From Chryseobacterium gleum (lineage in GTDB: Bacteria; Bacteroidota; Bacteroidia; Flavobacteriales_D; Crocinitomicaceae), in assembly GCA_943326315.2 (NCBI GenBank), contig CALPSU020000042.1:1-11967 (forward strand): a DNA stretch of 11,967 nucleotides, given 5' to 3'. Each line of letters begins with the position of its first letter. Within the stretch, counting starts at the first letter, position 1. Shown here piece after piece: positions 1-6,024 of this stretch. The notes under the pieces were generated by a model, which was not told where the DNA came from, did not search any database, and was given only the letters and a program-made list of their open reading frames with translations. A program made the position numbers and the translations under genes.

Positions 1-473
1 GATGGTTTAACAAAAACAGGCAATCCTAATTCTTCTATAATTTGTTCAATTTTAAAATCGTTTTTAGCAGATAAAAATAATGATTTAGCAACAGGAATAT
101 CAAAACCTTTCAAAAACTGGTTGCAATACCATTTATCAAATGAAAGTTCTGATGCTAAAGCCCCAGAATTGATGCATGAAATTCCTTTCATTTCTAAAAA
201 CGCTTGAATTTTCCCATTTTCTCCAGGGTTTCCGTGAATATAAACTAATCCATGTTCAATTTGAATGTCTTCACTTCCAGTATTAAATCGTAATGTATTT
301 AAGTCTATTTCATACTCTCCACCTTGGTATCTAGCAGTCCAATTCTCTTTTGAAACAACAATTAAAAAACCAGAAAACCCATCCGGAAAATTATTTAAAA
401 TTGTTGTTGCGCTTTTTATTGAAATTTCATATTCAGAAGAAAAGCCACCACAAAAAATACCAATTGTTTTCAT
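1..473 (-). CDS. ddl: D-alanine--D-alanine ligase (N-terminal part, cut by window start)
   Basis: Reverse-strand reading from the ATG at 473-471 gives 157 codons with no stop before the window edge, so the gene continues to the left. The protein begins MKTIGIFCGGFSSEYEIS, the N-terminal Ddl signature (GGxSxE, with Glu14 at the place of the substrate-binding Glu15 of E. coli DdlB). It runs on through a HGNPGENGKIQ stretch, the usual HGxxGEDG motif with Asn for Asp, and FDKWYCNQFLKG, into the start of the ATP-grasp domain (LPVFVKP). Ddl joins two D-alanines with ATP hydrolysis in the cytoplasm to give the dipeptide that ends the peptidoglycan stem. About half of a normal-length ligase (roughly 300-360 residues) is present; the rest of the ATP-grasp fold lies outside. 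The gene lies downstream of tRNA-Phe on the same strand, but a strong terminator separates them, so it probably has its own promoter in 474-630. I see no convincing -7/-33 pair there. Confidence 0.93.
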   Translation of the reverse strand, partial: MKTIGIFCGGFSSEYEISIKSATTILNNFPDGFSGFLIVVSKENWTARYQGGEYEIDLNTLRFNTGSEDIQIEHGLVYIHGNPGENGKIQAFLEMKGISCINSGALASELSFDKWYCNQFLKGFDIPVAKSLFLSAKNDFKIEQIIEELGLPVFVKP

Positions 474-629
474 ATATTACATTTTCTACGAAAATACAAT
501 TACAAGTTCAATGAAAATAAAAGTTCTTTAAAAGTTTTCAGCAACAGTTTCGTGAAATCTAAAAAATGTATAAAGTCTAAAACTTTTGGTATTGATCTGG
601 AAATATTAAAATAAGAAGATTTTTATTTC

Positions 630-664
630 AAAAAAAAGAGAAACATCTCTGTTTCTCTTTTTTT
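630..664 (-). terminator. Intrinsic terminator downstream of tRNA-Phe
   Basis: An 8-bp perfect stem (GAGAAACA at 638-645 with TGTTTCTC at 650-657) has a 4-base loop. It is extended by an A run on one side (630-637) and a T run on the other (658-664). Read on the minus strand it ends in a long U tract just after tRNA-Phe, so it should stop the tRNA transcript before ddl. Its near symmetry means it could also work on the plus strand, but no plus-strand gene ends here. Confidence 0.85.
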
Positions 665-669
665 GTAAG

Positions 670-742
670 TGGCGTCTCCAGGAATCGAACCAGGGACACA
701 CAGATTTTCAGTCTGTTGCTCTACCGACTGAGCTAAGACGCC
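670..742 (-). tRNA. tRNA-Phe (GAA anticodon)
   Basis: The reverse strand folds as a complete 73-base tRNA. The acceptor stem is GGCGTCT with AGACGCC plus discriminator A. The D arm is TAGCTCAGTCGGTAGAGCA, the anticodon arm is ACAGA/CTGAAAA/TCTGT with anticodon GAA, and the T arm contains GGTTCGATTCC. GAA decodes the phenylalanine codons UUC/UUU. The 3' CCA is not encoded (the next bases are CTT), so it must be added by CCA-adding enzyme. A terminator follows directly and a good promoter precedes it, so this is a single-gene transcript. Confidence 0.97.
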
Positions 743-758
743 ATCCTTATTGTGAGGG

Positions 759-787
759 CAAAGTTAACAACTTTATTTATATAACAA
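759..787 (-). promoter_or_regulatory. Bacteroidota-type promoter of tRNA-Phe
   Basis: On the minus strand there is a TTG (-33 element, plus-strand 785-787), an 18-base spacer, and TAACTTTG (759-766), a perfect match to the TAnnTTTG -7 box recognised by the Bacteroidota primary sigma factor. Initiation would fall around 752-755, about ten bases before the mature tRNA 5' end at 742. Confidence 0.75.
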
Positions 788-822
788 TGCCGTTTTTATA
801 TTTATTTTAAAATTTCTTATGT

Positions 823-830
823 TATCTTTG
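823..830 (+). promoter_or_regulatory. -7 box of the coaX operon
   Basis: TATCTTTG matches the TAnnTTTG -7 consensus exactly and lies directly in front of coaX. The -33 region is only T-rich, with no clear TTG at the expected 17-20 bases. Initiation a few bases downstream would fall at or just after the first ATG (835), which bears on the choice of the coaX start. Confidence 0.6.
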
Positions 831-834
831 CTAT

Positions 835-1569
835 ATGAATCAAAATCAGATGGTTTTTATTGTTGATGCAGGGAACACTTTATTAAAAGTAGGTGTTTTT
901 CTGAATTGTGAACTACAAAAAACATACAAAATTGAGTATTCTGACATATCCGAATTTAAAAACTTGTTAAAAGAAAACAAAAAATCACCAGTTTTTATAA
1001 GCTCTGTACTTTCCGAAAAAAAAACACAAGAGTTATTAAGTTTATCTTCTCACTCTATTTTATTCAATAGATTCTCAACTCTTCCTATTACTATTAAGTA
1101 TAAAACACCCTTAACATTAGGAGTGGATCGAATTTGTAATGCCGTTGCTTCTTATTATTTATCTAATTCCTCAAATTCTATTTCAATTGATATTGGAACG
1201 TGTGTCAAATTTGATTTCGTTGATAAAATCGGTAATTATCTCGGTGGATCGATTTCTCCTGGAATTCATTTAAGATATAAATCATTAAATGATTACACCG
1301 GAAATCTACCTTTGTTATCTGATTGTAGTCGTGCCGATTTAATAGGGAATAGTACCTTGAATTCGATAAAATCAGGTGTGATGAATGGTATACAATCAGA
1401 AATAAATCAATTTATTAGTCAGTATAGTGAACAATATCAAGACTTAACGATTTTTGTTACAGGTGGGGATGCTGTTTATTTTGAATTTCCTTCAAAAAAC
1501 AACACCTTTGTAGAAGAAAATTTTACCCTTAAAGGGTTATACAAAATATATTTACTCAATGCAAAATAA
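835..1569 (+). CDS. coaX: Type III pantothenate kinase
   Basis: Phosphorylates pantothenate with ATP, the first step of coenzyme A synthesis, in the cytoplasm. The 244-residue protein has the acetate-kinase/Hsp70-like fold signatures of the CoaX family in order: DAGNT (11-15, phosphate-binding loop), LGVDRICNAVASY (95-107, pantothenate site, with Asp98 as the likely catalytic base), DIGTCVKFDFVD (119-130), GGSISPG (137-143) and a late FVTGGDA. Length fits the family (about 240-260). Family members usually start only a few residues before the DxGNT motif, so the second in-frame ATG at 850 (MVFIVDAGNT) is a real alternative start. The closeness of the -7 box (823-830) to the first ATG favours it. 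The stop overlaps the next gene by 11 bases, which implies translational coupling. Confidence in the function is very high; in the exact start, moderate. Confidence 0.95.
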   Translation: MNQNQMVFIVDAGNTLLKVGVFLNCELQKTYKIEYSDISEFKNLLKENKKSPVFISSVLSEKKTQELLSLSSHSILFNRFSTLPITIKYKTPLTLGVDRICNAVASYYLSNSSNSISIDIGTCVKFDFVDKIGNYLGGSISPGIHLRYKSLNDYTGNLPLLSDCSRADLIGNSTLNSIKSGVMNGIQSEINQFISQYSEQYQDLTIFVTGGDAVYFEFPSKNNTFVEENFTLKGLYKIYLLNAK

Positions 1570-2929
1570 AATATTACCTTTTATTATTCTTAGTATTAGC
1601 TTTTATTCAATATTATTTAAAAATAATAGTATAAACGCACAGAGTACATCAACCTCTCCTTTTAGCTCATTTGGATTGGGTGAAAGAGATGGTTTGGATC
1701 ATGCAACATATTTAGGATTAGGTAATACAACTATTACTTATTTTGACTCTACAACACTAAATTTTTATAACCCTGCATCCTACAATACACTTGCGAAAGG
1801 TCAACCTATATTTTCTACAGGAATTTCTTCACGTATTTCCAAGTATAAAGAAGGTCAAGCAACTAATTTATCAAAAATCATATTATTGAATCATTTCTCA
1901 ATGGGTTTTTCCTTTGCTAAACATTTTGGGATAGCATTTGGACTAAAACCATTTTCTAGAAGAGGTTACAGTTTTTCTACCAAAGAAAAAATCGGTACAG
2001 ATTCAATTAAACATAGCTATGACGGTTCTGGAAGTACAAACGAAGTATTTTTAGGTTTTTCCTCAAATATCCTAAAATTGAAAAATCATCAACTAGCAGT
2101 AGGAGGAAATGTTGGATATGTTTTTGGATCATTAATAAACGAAAGAAAAACGAATATTATCAATGCAACAGCAGGAGGAATTGATCAAAAAACACTAAAA
2201 ATAAATGCATTACATTACGAATTCGGAATGTATTACAATCAGATTTTAAATACTAAAAACTCATTTGCACTGTCTGCTGTAGTTGAGCCATCTCAAAAAT
2301 TAAATTCATCCAACCAATATTTTTTATACACTTCAAAATTTATTGATAACGCAGCATATTATAATAAATTAGATTCTACAAATCAAGTAAAAGGTTCAAT
2401 TAATCTTGCTCCATCAACAACCATTGGGTTAAACTATCTCTTATCATTTAAAGATGTTAAGAAAGGAAATCAACAAAGAAATTCTGAAATAAGCTTTCAC
2501 ACATCTTATAACGTAACAAATTGGAATAAATATTCCTCCACAATTTCTGATATAACTACAAATCCTGGTTATTTAAATACAAATAAATTTACTTTTGGAG
2601 TTCAGTATATTCCTGAAAAATTATTCTTAAGTCAATCTGGTGTATCCAATTTTATTGAGACCATTCGTTATAGAGTTGGCTGTTATCAATATACTTTACC
2701 TATTTCAATGAATGGAATAGCAATTAATGACAAAGGAGTTACGCTTGGATTTGGAATACCACTTCGTATGCAAAAATCTTTATCTTCGATTAACTTAGGA
2801 TTCGCTTATGGAAAAAGAAGTAATAGTATTTCAACAGCATTGAGTGAGCAATATTATGGTATAAATTTAAATGTAATTTTTGCTCCCGCAAGTTTTGAAC
2901 GTTGGTTTATAAAAAGAAAATTTGATTAA
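1559..2929 (+). CDS. Outer-membrane beta-barrel protein of the coaX-lptC operon, specific role unknown
   Basis: 456 residues. Residues 1-28 form a signal peptide (basic start, hydrophobic ILPFIILSISFYSILF, cleavage probably after INAQ). The mature protein starts with an SPFSSFGLGERDG segment and LGLGNTTITYFDSTTLNFYNPASYNTL, a pattern seen in Bacteroidota outer-membrane proteins related to the FadL/PorV-type barrels. The rest alternates polar and hydrophobic residues in repeated strands (GISSRISKY, GFSFAKHFGIAFGLKPF, LAVGGNVGYVFGSL, GVTLGFGIPLR, SINLGFAYGKRS). It ends with NLNVIFAPASFERWFIKRKFD, a terminal aromatic-rich strand plus a basic tail typical of flavobacterial barrels. The start overlaps coaX by 11 bases and lptC follows after 2 bases, so the three are co-transcribed. 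The pairing with LptC suggests an envelope role, but I cannot name a substrate or a precise family. Confidence 0.8.
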   Translation: MQNKILPFIILSISFYSILFKNNSINAQSTSTSPFSSFGLGERDGLDHATYLGLGNTTITYFDSTTLNFYNPASYNTLAKGQPIFSTGISSRISKYKEGQATNLSKIILLNHFSMGFSFAKHFGIAFGLKPFSRRGYSFSTKEKIGTDSIKHSYDGSGSTNEVFLGFSSNILKLKNHQLAVGGNVGYVFGSLINERKTNIINATAGGIDQKTLKINALHYEFGMYYNQILNTKNSFALSAVVEPSQKLNSSNQYFLYTSKFIDNAAYYNKLDSTNQVKGSINLAPSTTIGLNYLLSFKDVKKGNQQRNSEISFHTSYNVTNWNKYSSTISDITTNPGYLNTNKFTFGVQYIPEKLFLSQSGVSNFIETIRYRVGCYQYTLPISMNGIAINDKGVTLGFGIPLRMQKSLSSINLGFAYGKRSNSISTALSEQYYGINLNVIFAPASFERWFIKRKFD

Positions 2930-2931
2930 AA

Positions 2932-3498
2932 ATGTCTAAATCAATTTCTAAGAATACGATTTTAAAAATAGTACTATTTTTTACTATTTGTTGTTTTCTT
3001 AACTCCTGTGTAAATGATCTTGATACTATAAAACGTGTAACTTTTAAGTCAGGTGCTCCAGATGATGTAACGGAAAATTTAGAAATTATTCAAACAGATT
3101 CTGGCTATGCGAAATTTCAATTGTATGCTAAAATTGCTGAAAGATTCTCTAAACCATTCGATGTAACTAAATTTAAAGATGGTTTAAAAGTAAATTTCTT
3201 TTCCGATGATGGAAAAATAGTGTCTTCTTTAACAGCACTTTATGGTGAAATGAATATTAGCAATGGTACTTTTTATGTTAAGGATTCTGTACAACTTATA
3301 AATTTCGAAAAGAAACAACGCCTAGAAACAGAAGAATTAACTTGGACAAAAAGTGATAGTTCAATTTTCACAAACAAAGCTGTTATTGTTAGGAATCCTC
3401 AAGGGATTTTATTTGGAAAAGGAATTCGTTCTAAACAAGATTTTTCGACATATGTGTTTTTAAAACCAACAGGTAAAATTGACTTTGATAAAAAATAA
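2932..3498 (+). CDS. lptC: LPS export ABC transporter periplasmic protein LptC (lipoprotein-like)
   Basis: 188 residues. The N-terminus is a lipoprotein signal: basic start, hydrophobic ILKIVLFFTICCFL and lipobox LNSC, with Cys26 the lipidated residue. E. coli LptC is instead anchored by a transmembrane helix; a lipoprotein form is common in Bacteroidota. The mature part has the LptC beta-jellyroll pattern: ENLEIIQTDSGYAKFQLYAKIAERF, then the KVNFFSDDGKIVSSLTALYGEMNISNGTFYVKDSVQL segment, where new strands describe modification of the lipid-carrying groove, and EELTWTKSDSSIFTNKAVIV with ILFGKGIRSKQDFSTYVF. LptC passes LPS from the inner-membrane LptBFG extractor to LptA. It follows the barrel-protein gene by 2 bases and belongs to the coaX operon. 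Confidence 0.88.
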   Translation: MSKSISKNTILKIVLFFTICCFLNSCVNDLDTIKRVTFKSGAPDDVTENLEIIQTDSGYAKFQLYAKIAERFSKPFDVTKFKDGLKVNFFSDDGKIVSSLTALYGEMNISNGTFYVKDSVQLINFEKKQRLETEELTWTKSDSSIFTNKAVIVRNPQGILFGKGIRSKQDFSTYVFLKPTGKIDFDKK

Positions 3499-3501
3499 GA
3501 T

Positions 3502-3558
3502 TTAGATATTTGATTAACATAAAAATATTTTCATTAAAAAAGACAGTCAAATATCTGA
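3502..3558 (+). repeat. Inverted repeat between lptC and the small membrane-protein gene
   Basis: TTAGATATTTGATT (3502-3515) and AGTCAAATATCTGA (3545-3558) are inverted copies matching at 12 of 14 positions, including a perfect 10-base core (AGATATTTGA/TCAAATATCT). A 29-base AT-rich loop lies between them. It starts four bases after the lptC stop and ends about 27 bases before the next ATG. No T run follows, so it is not a classical terminator. It could stabilise the 3' end of the coaX-lptC mRNA or tune read-through into the next gene. Confidence 0.5.
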
Positions 3559-3585
3559 AAATAATTACTTTAAAAAAATGAAAAA

Positions 3586-3807
3586 ATGAATAATTACAAT
3601 AAATTAATGCTTAAGTTTTGGTTAGTGGTTTCTATTATATTACCTATAATAATAACCTATTTTGTATTAACCGAAGGTTTTAAGAAGTGGGGTGAATACT
3701 ACGTTCTTGCTGCTTTTACTTTCTTAATGTATCTAGTTCGTAGATTTATGATGAAAAGAATGGAAAAACACCTTACTTATTTAGAAAAAGAAAATCAGGA
3801 AAAATAA
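3586..3807 (+). CDS. Small two-helix membrane protein, function unknown
   Basis: 73 residues with two predicted transmembrane helices (about 11-28, FWLVVSIILPIIITYFVL, and 37-51, EYYVLAAFTFLMYLV), followed by a strongly basic patch (RRFMMKRMEKH) and a charged C-terminal helix. By the positive-inside rule the C-terminal tail is cytoplasmic. I do not recognise the family. It lies 87 bases after lptC on the same strand, with an inverted repeat in the gap and no clear promoter, so it may be a read-through member of the coaX-lptC operon. A second in-frame Met at residue 8 is an alternative start. A three-codon reading frame (ATGAAAAAATGA, 3578-3589) ends with a stop overlapping the ATG, which could feed ribosomes to this start. 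Confidence 0.7.
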   Translation: MNNYNKLMLKFWLVVSIILPIIITYFVLTEGFKKWGEYYVLAAFTFLMYLVRRFMMKRMEKHLTYLEKENQEK

Positions 3808-3828
3808 AAATATACGAAAGTATATATC

Positions 3829-3862
3829 AAAAAAAAAGGTTGCTCAATATGGAACAACCTTT
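3829..3862 (-). terminator. Intrinsic terminator of the 52-residue membrane-protein gene
   Basis: AAAGGTTG (3835-3842) and CAACCTTT (3855-3862) form a perfect 8-bp stem with a 12-base loop. On the minus strand the stem is followed by a run of nine T (plus-strand A at 3829-3837), a strong Rho-independent terminator for the small gene ending at 3882. On the plus strand the tail is only TTTAAATATA, so termination of the convergent 3586-3807 gene would be weaker. Confidence 0.8.
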
Positions 3863-3881
3863 AAATATATGTATTGAAAAA

Positions 3882-4040
3882 TTAATTTTCTTCTTCCTCT
3901 TCAAAAACTCTTTTCGGACGTAATTTAGCAAAAATCCCAAGTGTAATCCACATAGGAACAGCAAATCCTAATAAGAAAAATAATAACCAGAAGGCCATCC
4001 CGCCGATCATAAGAAACATTACAATTCCGAAAATACTCAT
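3882..4040 (-). CDS. Small membrane protein with acidic C-terminal tail, function unknown
   Basis: The minus-strand reading from ATG (4040-4038) to TAA (3884-3882) gives 52 residues. It starts MSIFGIVMFLMIGGMAFWLL and continues FFLLGFAVPMWITLGIFAKL, then RPKRVFEEEEEN. Residues 3-39 are almost wholly hydrophobic with GG and scattered small residues, enough for two tightly packed helices or one long one. The short basic segment (RPKR, 41-44) and the EEEEE run suggest a cytoplasmic tail. That this is a real gene is supported by a good promoter (4067-4095) and a strong terminator (3829-3862) framing exactly this frame as a single-gene transcript. I do not recognise a family. It is too short for standard ORF thresholds and could easily be missed in annotation. 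Confidence 0.75.
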   Translation of the reverse strand: MSIFGIVMFLMIGGMAFWLLFFLLGFAVPMWITLGIFAKLRPKRVFEEEEEN

Positions 4041-4066
4041 CGCTTATACAATTAATTTAATTGGTG

Positions 4067-4095
4067 TAAAGATAATAAATATTTTAAATAACAAA
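4067..4095 (-). promoter_or_regulatory. Promoter of the 52-residue membrane-protein gene
   Basis: Minus-strand TTTG (-33 element, plus-strand 4092-4095), a 17-base spacer and TATCTTTA (4067-4074), one base off TAnnTTTG. Initiation would fall near 4060, leaving a leader of about 20 bases before the ATG at 4040. Confidence 0.6.
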
Positions 4096-4126
4096 CTAAA
4101 ATTGGAATTAGATTTTATTTGATAAA

Positions 4127-4630
4127 CTATACTTTTTTATAAATTGGCACTGTGCTACAAGGCTCACCAAACATTAAACTTTTCAAAACTGGTTGAAGAT
4201 GTTTAACTAATTCTACCATTGCGAAATCTGCACATGGAATATCAGAACAGCCTTTTATGATTACTCTGGCGTCGATAAATGGCGCGAGTATCTCATTTTT
4301 AATATTTTGTTTAATTAATTGTTTTTGAATATCTTCTTTTGATCCTACTAAAAAAATAACTGCATTAGTTACTAATTTAGAAGCAATTAACATATATGCC
4401 CAAGTTGGAATAATTGCATCAGCTGAACAATGAATATAAACAGCTTTTCCAGAATAAAAGGTCCAATCATTTTCTTTAATCCATAATCGGAAATCCTTTT
4501 CTTTTAAAACAAGGCCTTGCCATAATTGTTCGGCAATATCTATTCCAAGAATAGTTTGAGTTGGTTTATAAGCTGCTAAATCCAAACTTATAAGTCCGCT
4601 TTCGGTTATTTTATTTTTTATTTCTGACAT
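4127..4630 (-). CDS. DUF2480 family protein
   Basis: 167 residues. I recognise this as the Bacteroidota DUF2480 family from its overall pattern: SGLISLDLAAYKPTQTILGIDIAEQLWQGLVLKEKDFR at the start, then WTFYSGKAVYIHCSADAIIPTWAYMLIASKL, GCSDIPCADFAMVELVKHLQPVLKSLMFGEPCSTVP and a basic end. No signal peptide, so it is cytoplasmic. Four cysteines stand in conserved-looking settings (Cys68 in IHCSAD, Cys128 and Cys133 in GCSDIPCAD, Cys158 in EPCSTVP). With its place at the end of a suf operon this suggests, but does not show, a role in metal or Fe-S handling. It is separated from fabF by 91 bases of heptad-phased repeats and has no obvious promoter of its own, so it probably depends on read-through from sufS. 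Confidence 0.85.
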   Translation of the reverse strand: MSEIKNKITESGLISLDLAAYKPTQTILGIDIAEQLWQGLVLKEKDFRLWIKENDWTFYSGKAVYIHCSADAIIPTWAYMLIASKLVTNAVIFLVGSKEDIQKQLIKQNIKNEILAPFIDARVIIKGCSDIPCADFAMVELVKHLQPVLKSLMFGEPCSTVPIYKKV

Positions 4631-4633
4631 TAC

Positions 4634-4724
4634 TTAGTTGTTAGTTTTTAGAAATTAGTTTTTAGAATATGGACTTGTAGAAATCATCAAGTCTAATGTC
4701 TATCATCTAACAATCTAAAGTCTA
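4634..4724. repeat. Heptad-phased palindromic repeat between fabF and the DUF2480 gene
   Basis: On the plus strand TTAG recurs at 4634, 4641, 4648, 4655 and 4662, an exact 7-base period. After a short hairpin (GACTTG 4672-4677 with CAAGTC 4688-4693, loop of 10), TCTA recurs at 4692, 4699, 4706, 4714 and 4721 (steps 7, 7, 8, 7), the last one overlapping the fabF stop codon. Because TCTAA is the complement of TTAGA, the two halves face each other and the whole spacer forms one imperfect long hairpin. The first 20 bases (TTAGTTGTTAGTTTTTAGAA, 4634-4653) occur again, inverted and exact, on the other side of fabF at 5991-6010. Confidence 0.8.
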
Positions 4725-5966
4725 TTTTATAAATTTCTTAAAAACAATTGAAGCAATGTGTCCACCAAAACCAAACGTATTACTCATTGCATAACTCATC
4801 TCCTTTTCAATTGATTTGTCCATTGGAAAAGTAAATAAGTCCTTATACTCTGGCTCGAAATCTTTGGTATTGATTGTTGGCGGAACTGTATTTTCTAATA
4901 AAGCCATCACACAAGCAATTCCTTCAATCGCACCAGCCGCTCCTAACAAATGTCCTGTCATAGATTTTGTTGCAGAAACGGCTAAAGATTTTCTATCTCC
5001 AAATACTCTTCTTGCTGCCTTCAATTCACTGTTATCACCTTGAGGAGTAGAAGTTGCATGCATATTGATGTGATCTATTTGATCAGCAGTAATTCCAGCT
5101 TCTCTCATTGCTTCATTCATACCTAAAACAGCACCGTCTCCTTCTGGATGAGTTCCTGTTAAATGATATGCATCGGCAGCCATACCACCACCAACAATTT
5201 CACCATAAATAATTGCTCCACGTTTAATAGCATGTTCATATTCTTCAACAATTAATGCTCCTGCTCCTTCACCCATTACGAAACCATCTCGGTTAATATC
5301 GAACGGACGTGAGGCAGTTTCAGGAGAATCATTTCTTTGAGAAAGTGCTTTAGCAGAAGAGAAACCACCAATAGCAGATTCAGTAATTGCAGCTTCGGAT
5401 CCACCTGTAATTATCATATCTGCTTTTCCCCATTTGATATAGTTAAAAGCTTCAATAATAGCCGTATTAGAAGTTGCACAAGCAGATACAGGACAGAAGT
5501 TTACACCTCTTAATCCGTATTTTATTGAAATAATACCTGAAGCAATGTCGACTAAAATTCTAGGAATGAAATATGGAGTAAAACGAGGTGTTCCATCTCC
5601 ATCACAATATTCTTTGGTTTGATCCTGAAAAGTTTGAATTCCTCCATTTCCAGAACCCCAAATAACTCCAATTCTATCTTTGTTTAAGGTATCGAAATCA
5701 ATGTTTCCATGTTTTACAGCTTCTTCAACTGCAACCAATGCATATTGAGAAAATGGATCGTATTTTCTGATTTCTTTTACATCAAAATGATTTTTTGGAT
5801 CATACCCTTTTAACTCACAAGCAAACTTGACTTTGAATTTTTCAGTATCAAATTTTGTAATCGGACCTGCACCGCTAACTCCATTTTTTAAATTCGTCCA
5901 AAATTCGTTTAAGTTATTTCCTATCGGTGTCAAAGCACCTATCCCAGTAATTACAACTCGTTTCAT
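4722..5966 (-). CDS. fabF: Beta-ketoacyl-ACP synthase II
   Basis: Condenses malonyl-ACP with acyl-ACP in the fatty-acid elongation cycle (cytoplasm, homodimer). With the start at 5966 the protein is 414 residues, begins MKRVVITGIGALTPIGNN like other FabF proteins, and places the thiolase-fold triad at Cys163 (PVSACATS), His303 (MHATSTPQGD) and His339 (TGHLLGAAGA), with Lys334 nearby; these match the E. coli FabF positions almost exactly. GTHPEGDGA and the terminal NTFGFGGHIASIVF are also canonical. An ATG 24 bases upstream (5990) would add MATLKSYK, which the family lacks. FabF is usually encoded next to acpP; here it sits between a SufT-like gene and a DUF2480 gene. Its flanking gaps (54 and 91 bases) are filled with inverted heptad repeats, while the sufS-sufE-sufT junctions are 3-5 bases. 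It is therefore likely an inserted gene, possibly a second FabF copy. Confidence 0.93.
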   Translation of the reverse strand: MKRVVITGIGALTPIGNNLNEFWTNLKNGVSGAGPITKFDTEKFKVKFACELKGYDPKNHFDVKEIRKYDPFSQYALVAVEEAVKHGNIDFDTLNKDRIGVIWGSGNGGIQTFQDQTKEYCDGDGTPRFTPYFIPRILVDIASGIISIKYGLRGVNFCPVSACATSNTAIIEAFNYIKWGKADMIITGGSEAAITESAIGGFSSAKALSQRNDSPETASRPFDINRDGFVMGEGAGALIVEEYEHAIKRGAIIYGEIVGGGMAADAYHLTGTHPEGDGAVLGMNEAMREAGITADQIDHINMHATSTPQGDNSELKAARRVFGDRKSLAVSATKSMTGHLLGAAGAIEGIACVMALLENTVPPTINTKDFEPEYKDLFTFPMDKSIEKEMSYAMSNTFGFGGHIASIVFKKFIK

Positions 5967-5990
5967 CTTATAACTTTTTAAAGTCGCCAA

Positions 5991-6024
5991 TTCTAAAAAC
6001 TAACAACTAATTTCTAATAACTAC
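5991..6024. repeat. Heptad-phased repeat between sufT and fabF, inverted copy of 4634-4667
   Basis: CTAA (TTAG on the minus strand) recurs at 5993, 6000, 6007 and 6014 with an exact 7-base period. The next step, 6021, is CTAC, which contains the stop codon of the upstream sufT-like gene. The 20 bases 5991-6010 are the exact reverse complement of 4634-4653 beyond the other end of fabF. Looser similarity appears to run further toward fabF on both sides (TTAGAAT, TGG, ACTT). The two arms therefore face each other across fabF like terminal inverted repeats. Confidence 0.8.

Noticed and set aside
265..531. Plus-strand reading frame of 88 codons opposite ddl
   Set aside because: It runs antisense through the clear Ddl N-terminus, has no promoter or family likeness, and is low-complexity; a shadow of the real gene.
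4634..4724. CRISPR array suggested by regularly spaced short repeats
   Set aside because: The units are 4-7 bases with a 7-base period, with no 20-40-base repeats or unique spacers and no cas genes.
4816..5043. Plus-strand reading frame of 75 codons inside fabF
   Set aside because: Antisense to the conserved C-terminal part of FabF, including its His339 motif; no independent support.
5967..5990. Upstream ATG giving fabF an 8-residue extension
   Set aside because: The extension MATLKSYK is absent from FabF proteins, and starting at 5966 puts the active cysteine and histidine at the family's usual numbers.
4634..6024. Insertion sequence around fabF
   Set aside because: No transposase or transposase remnant lies between the repeats; only fabF is present, so a standard insertion sequence is excluded.
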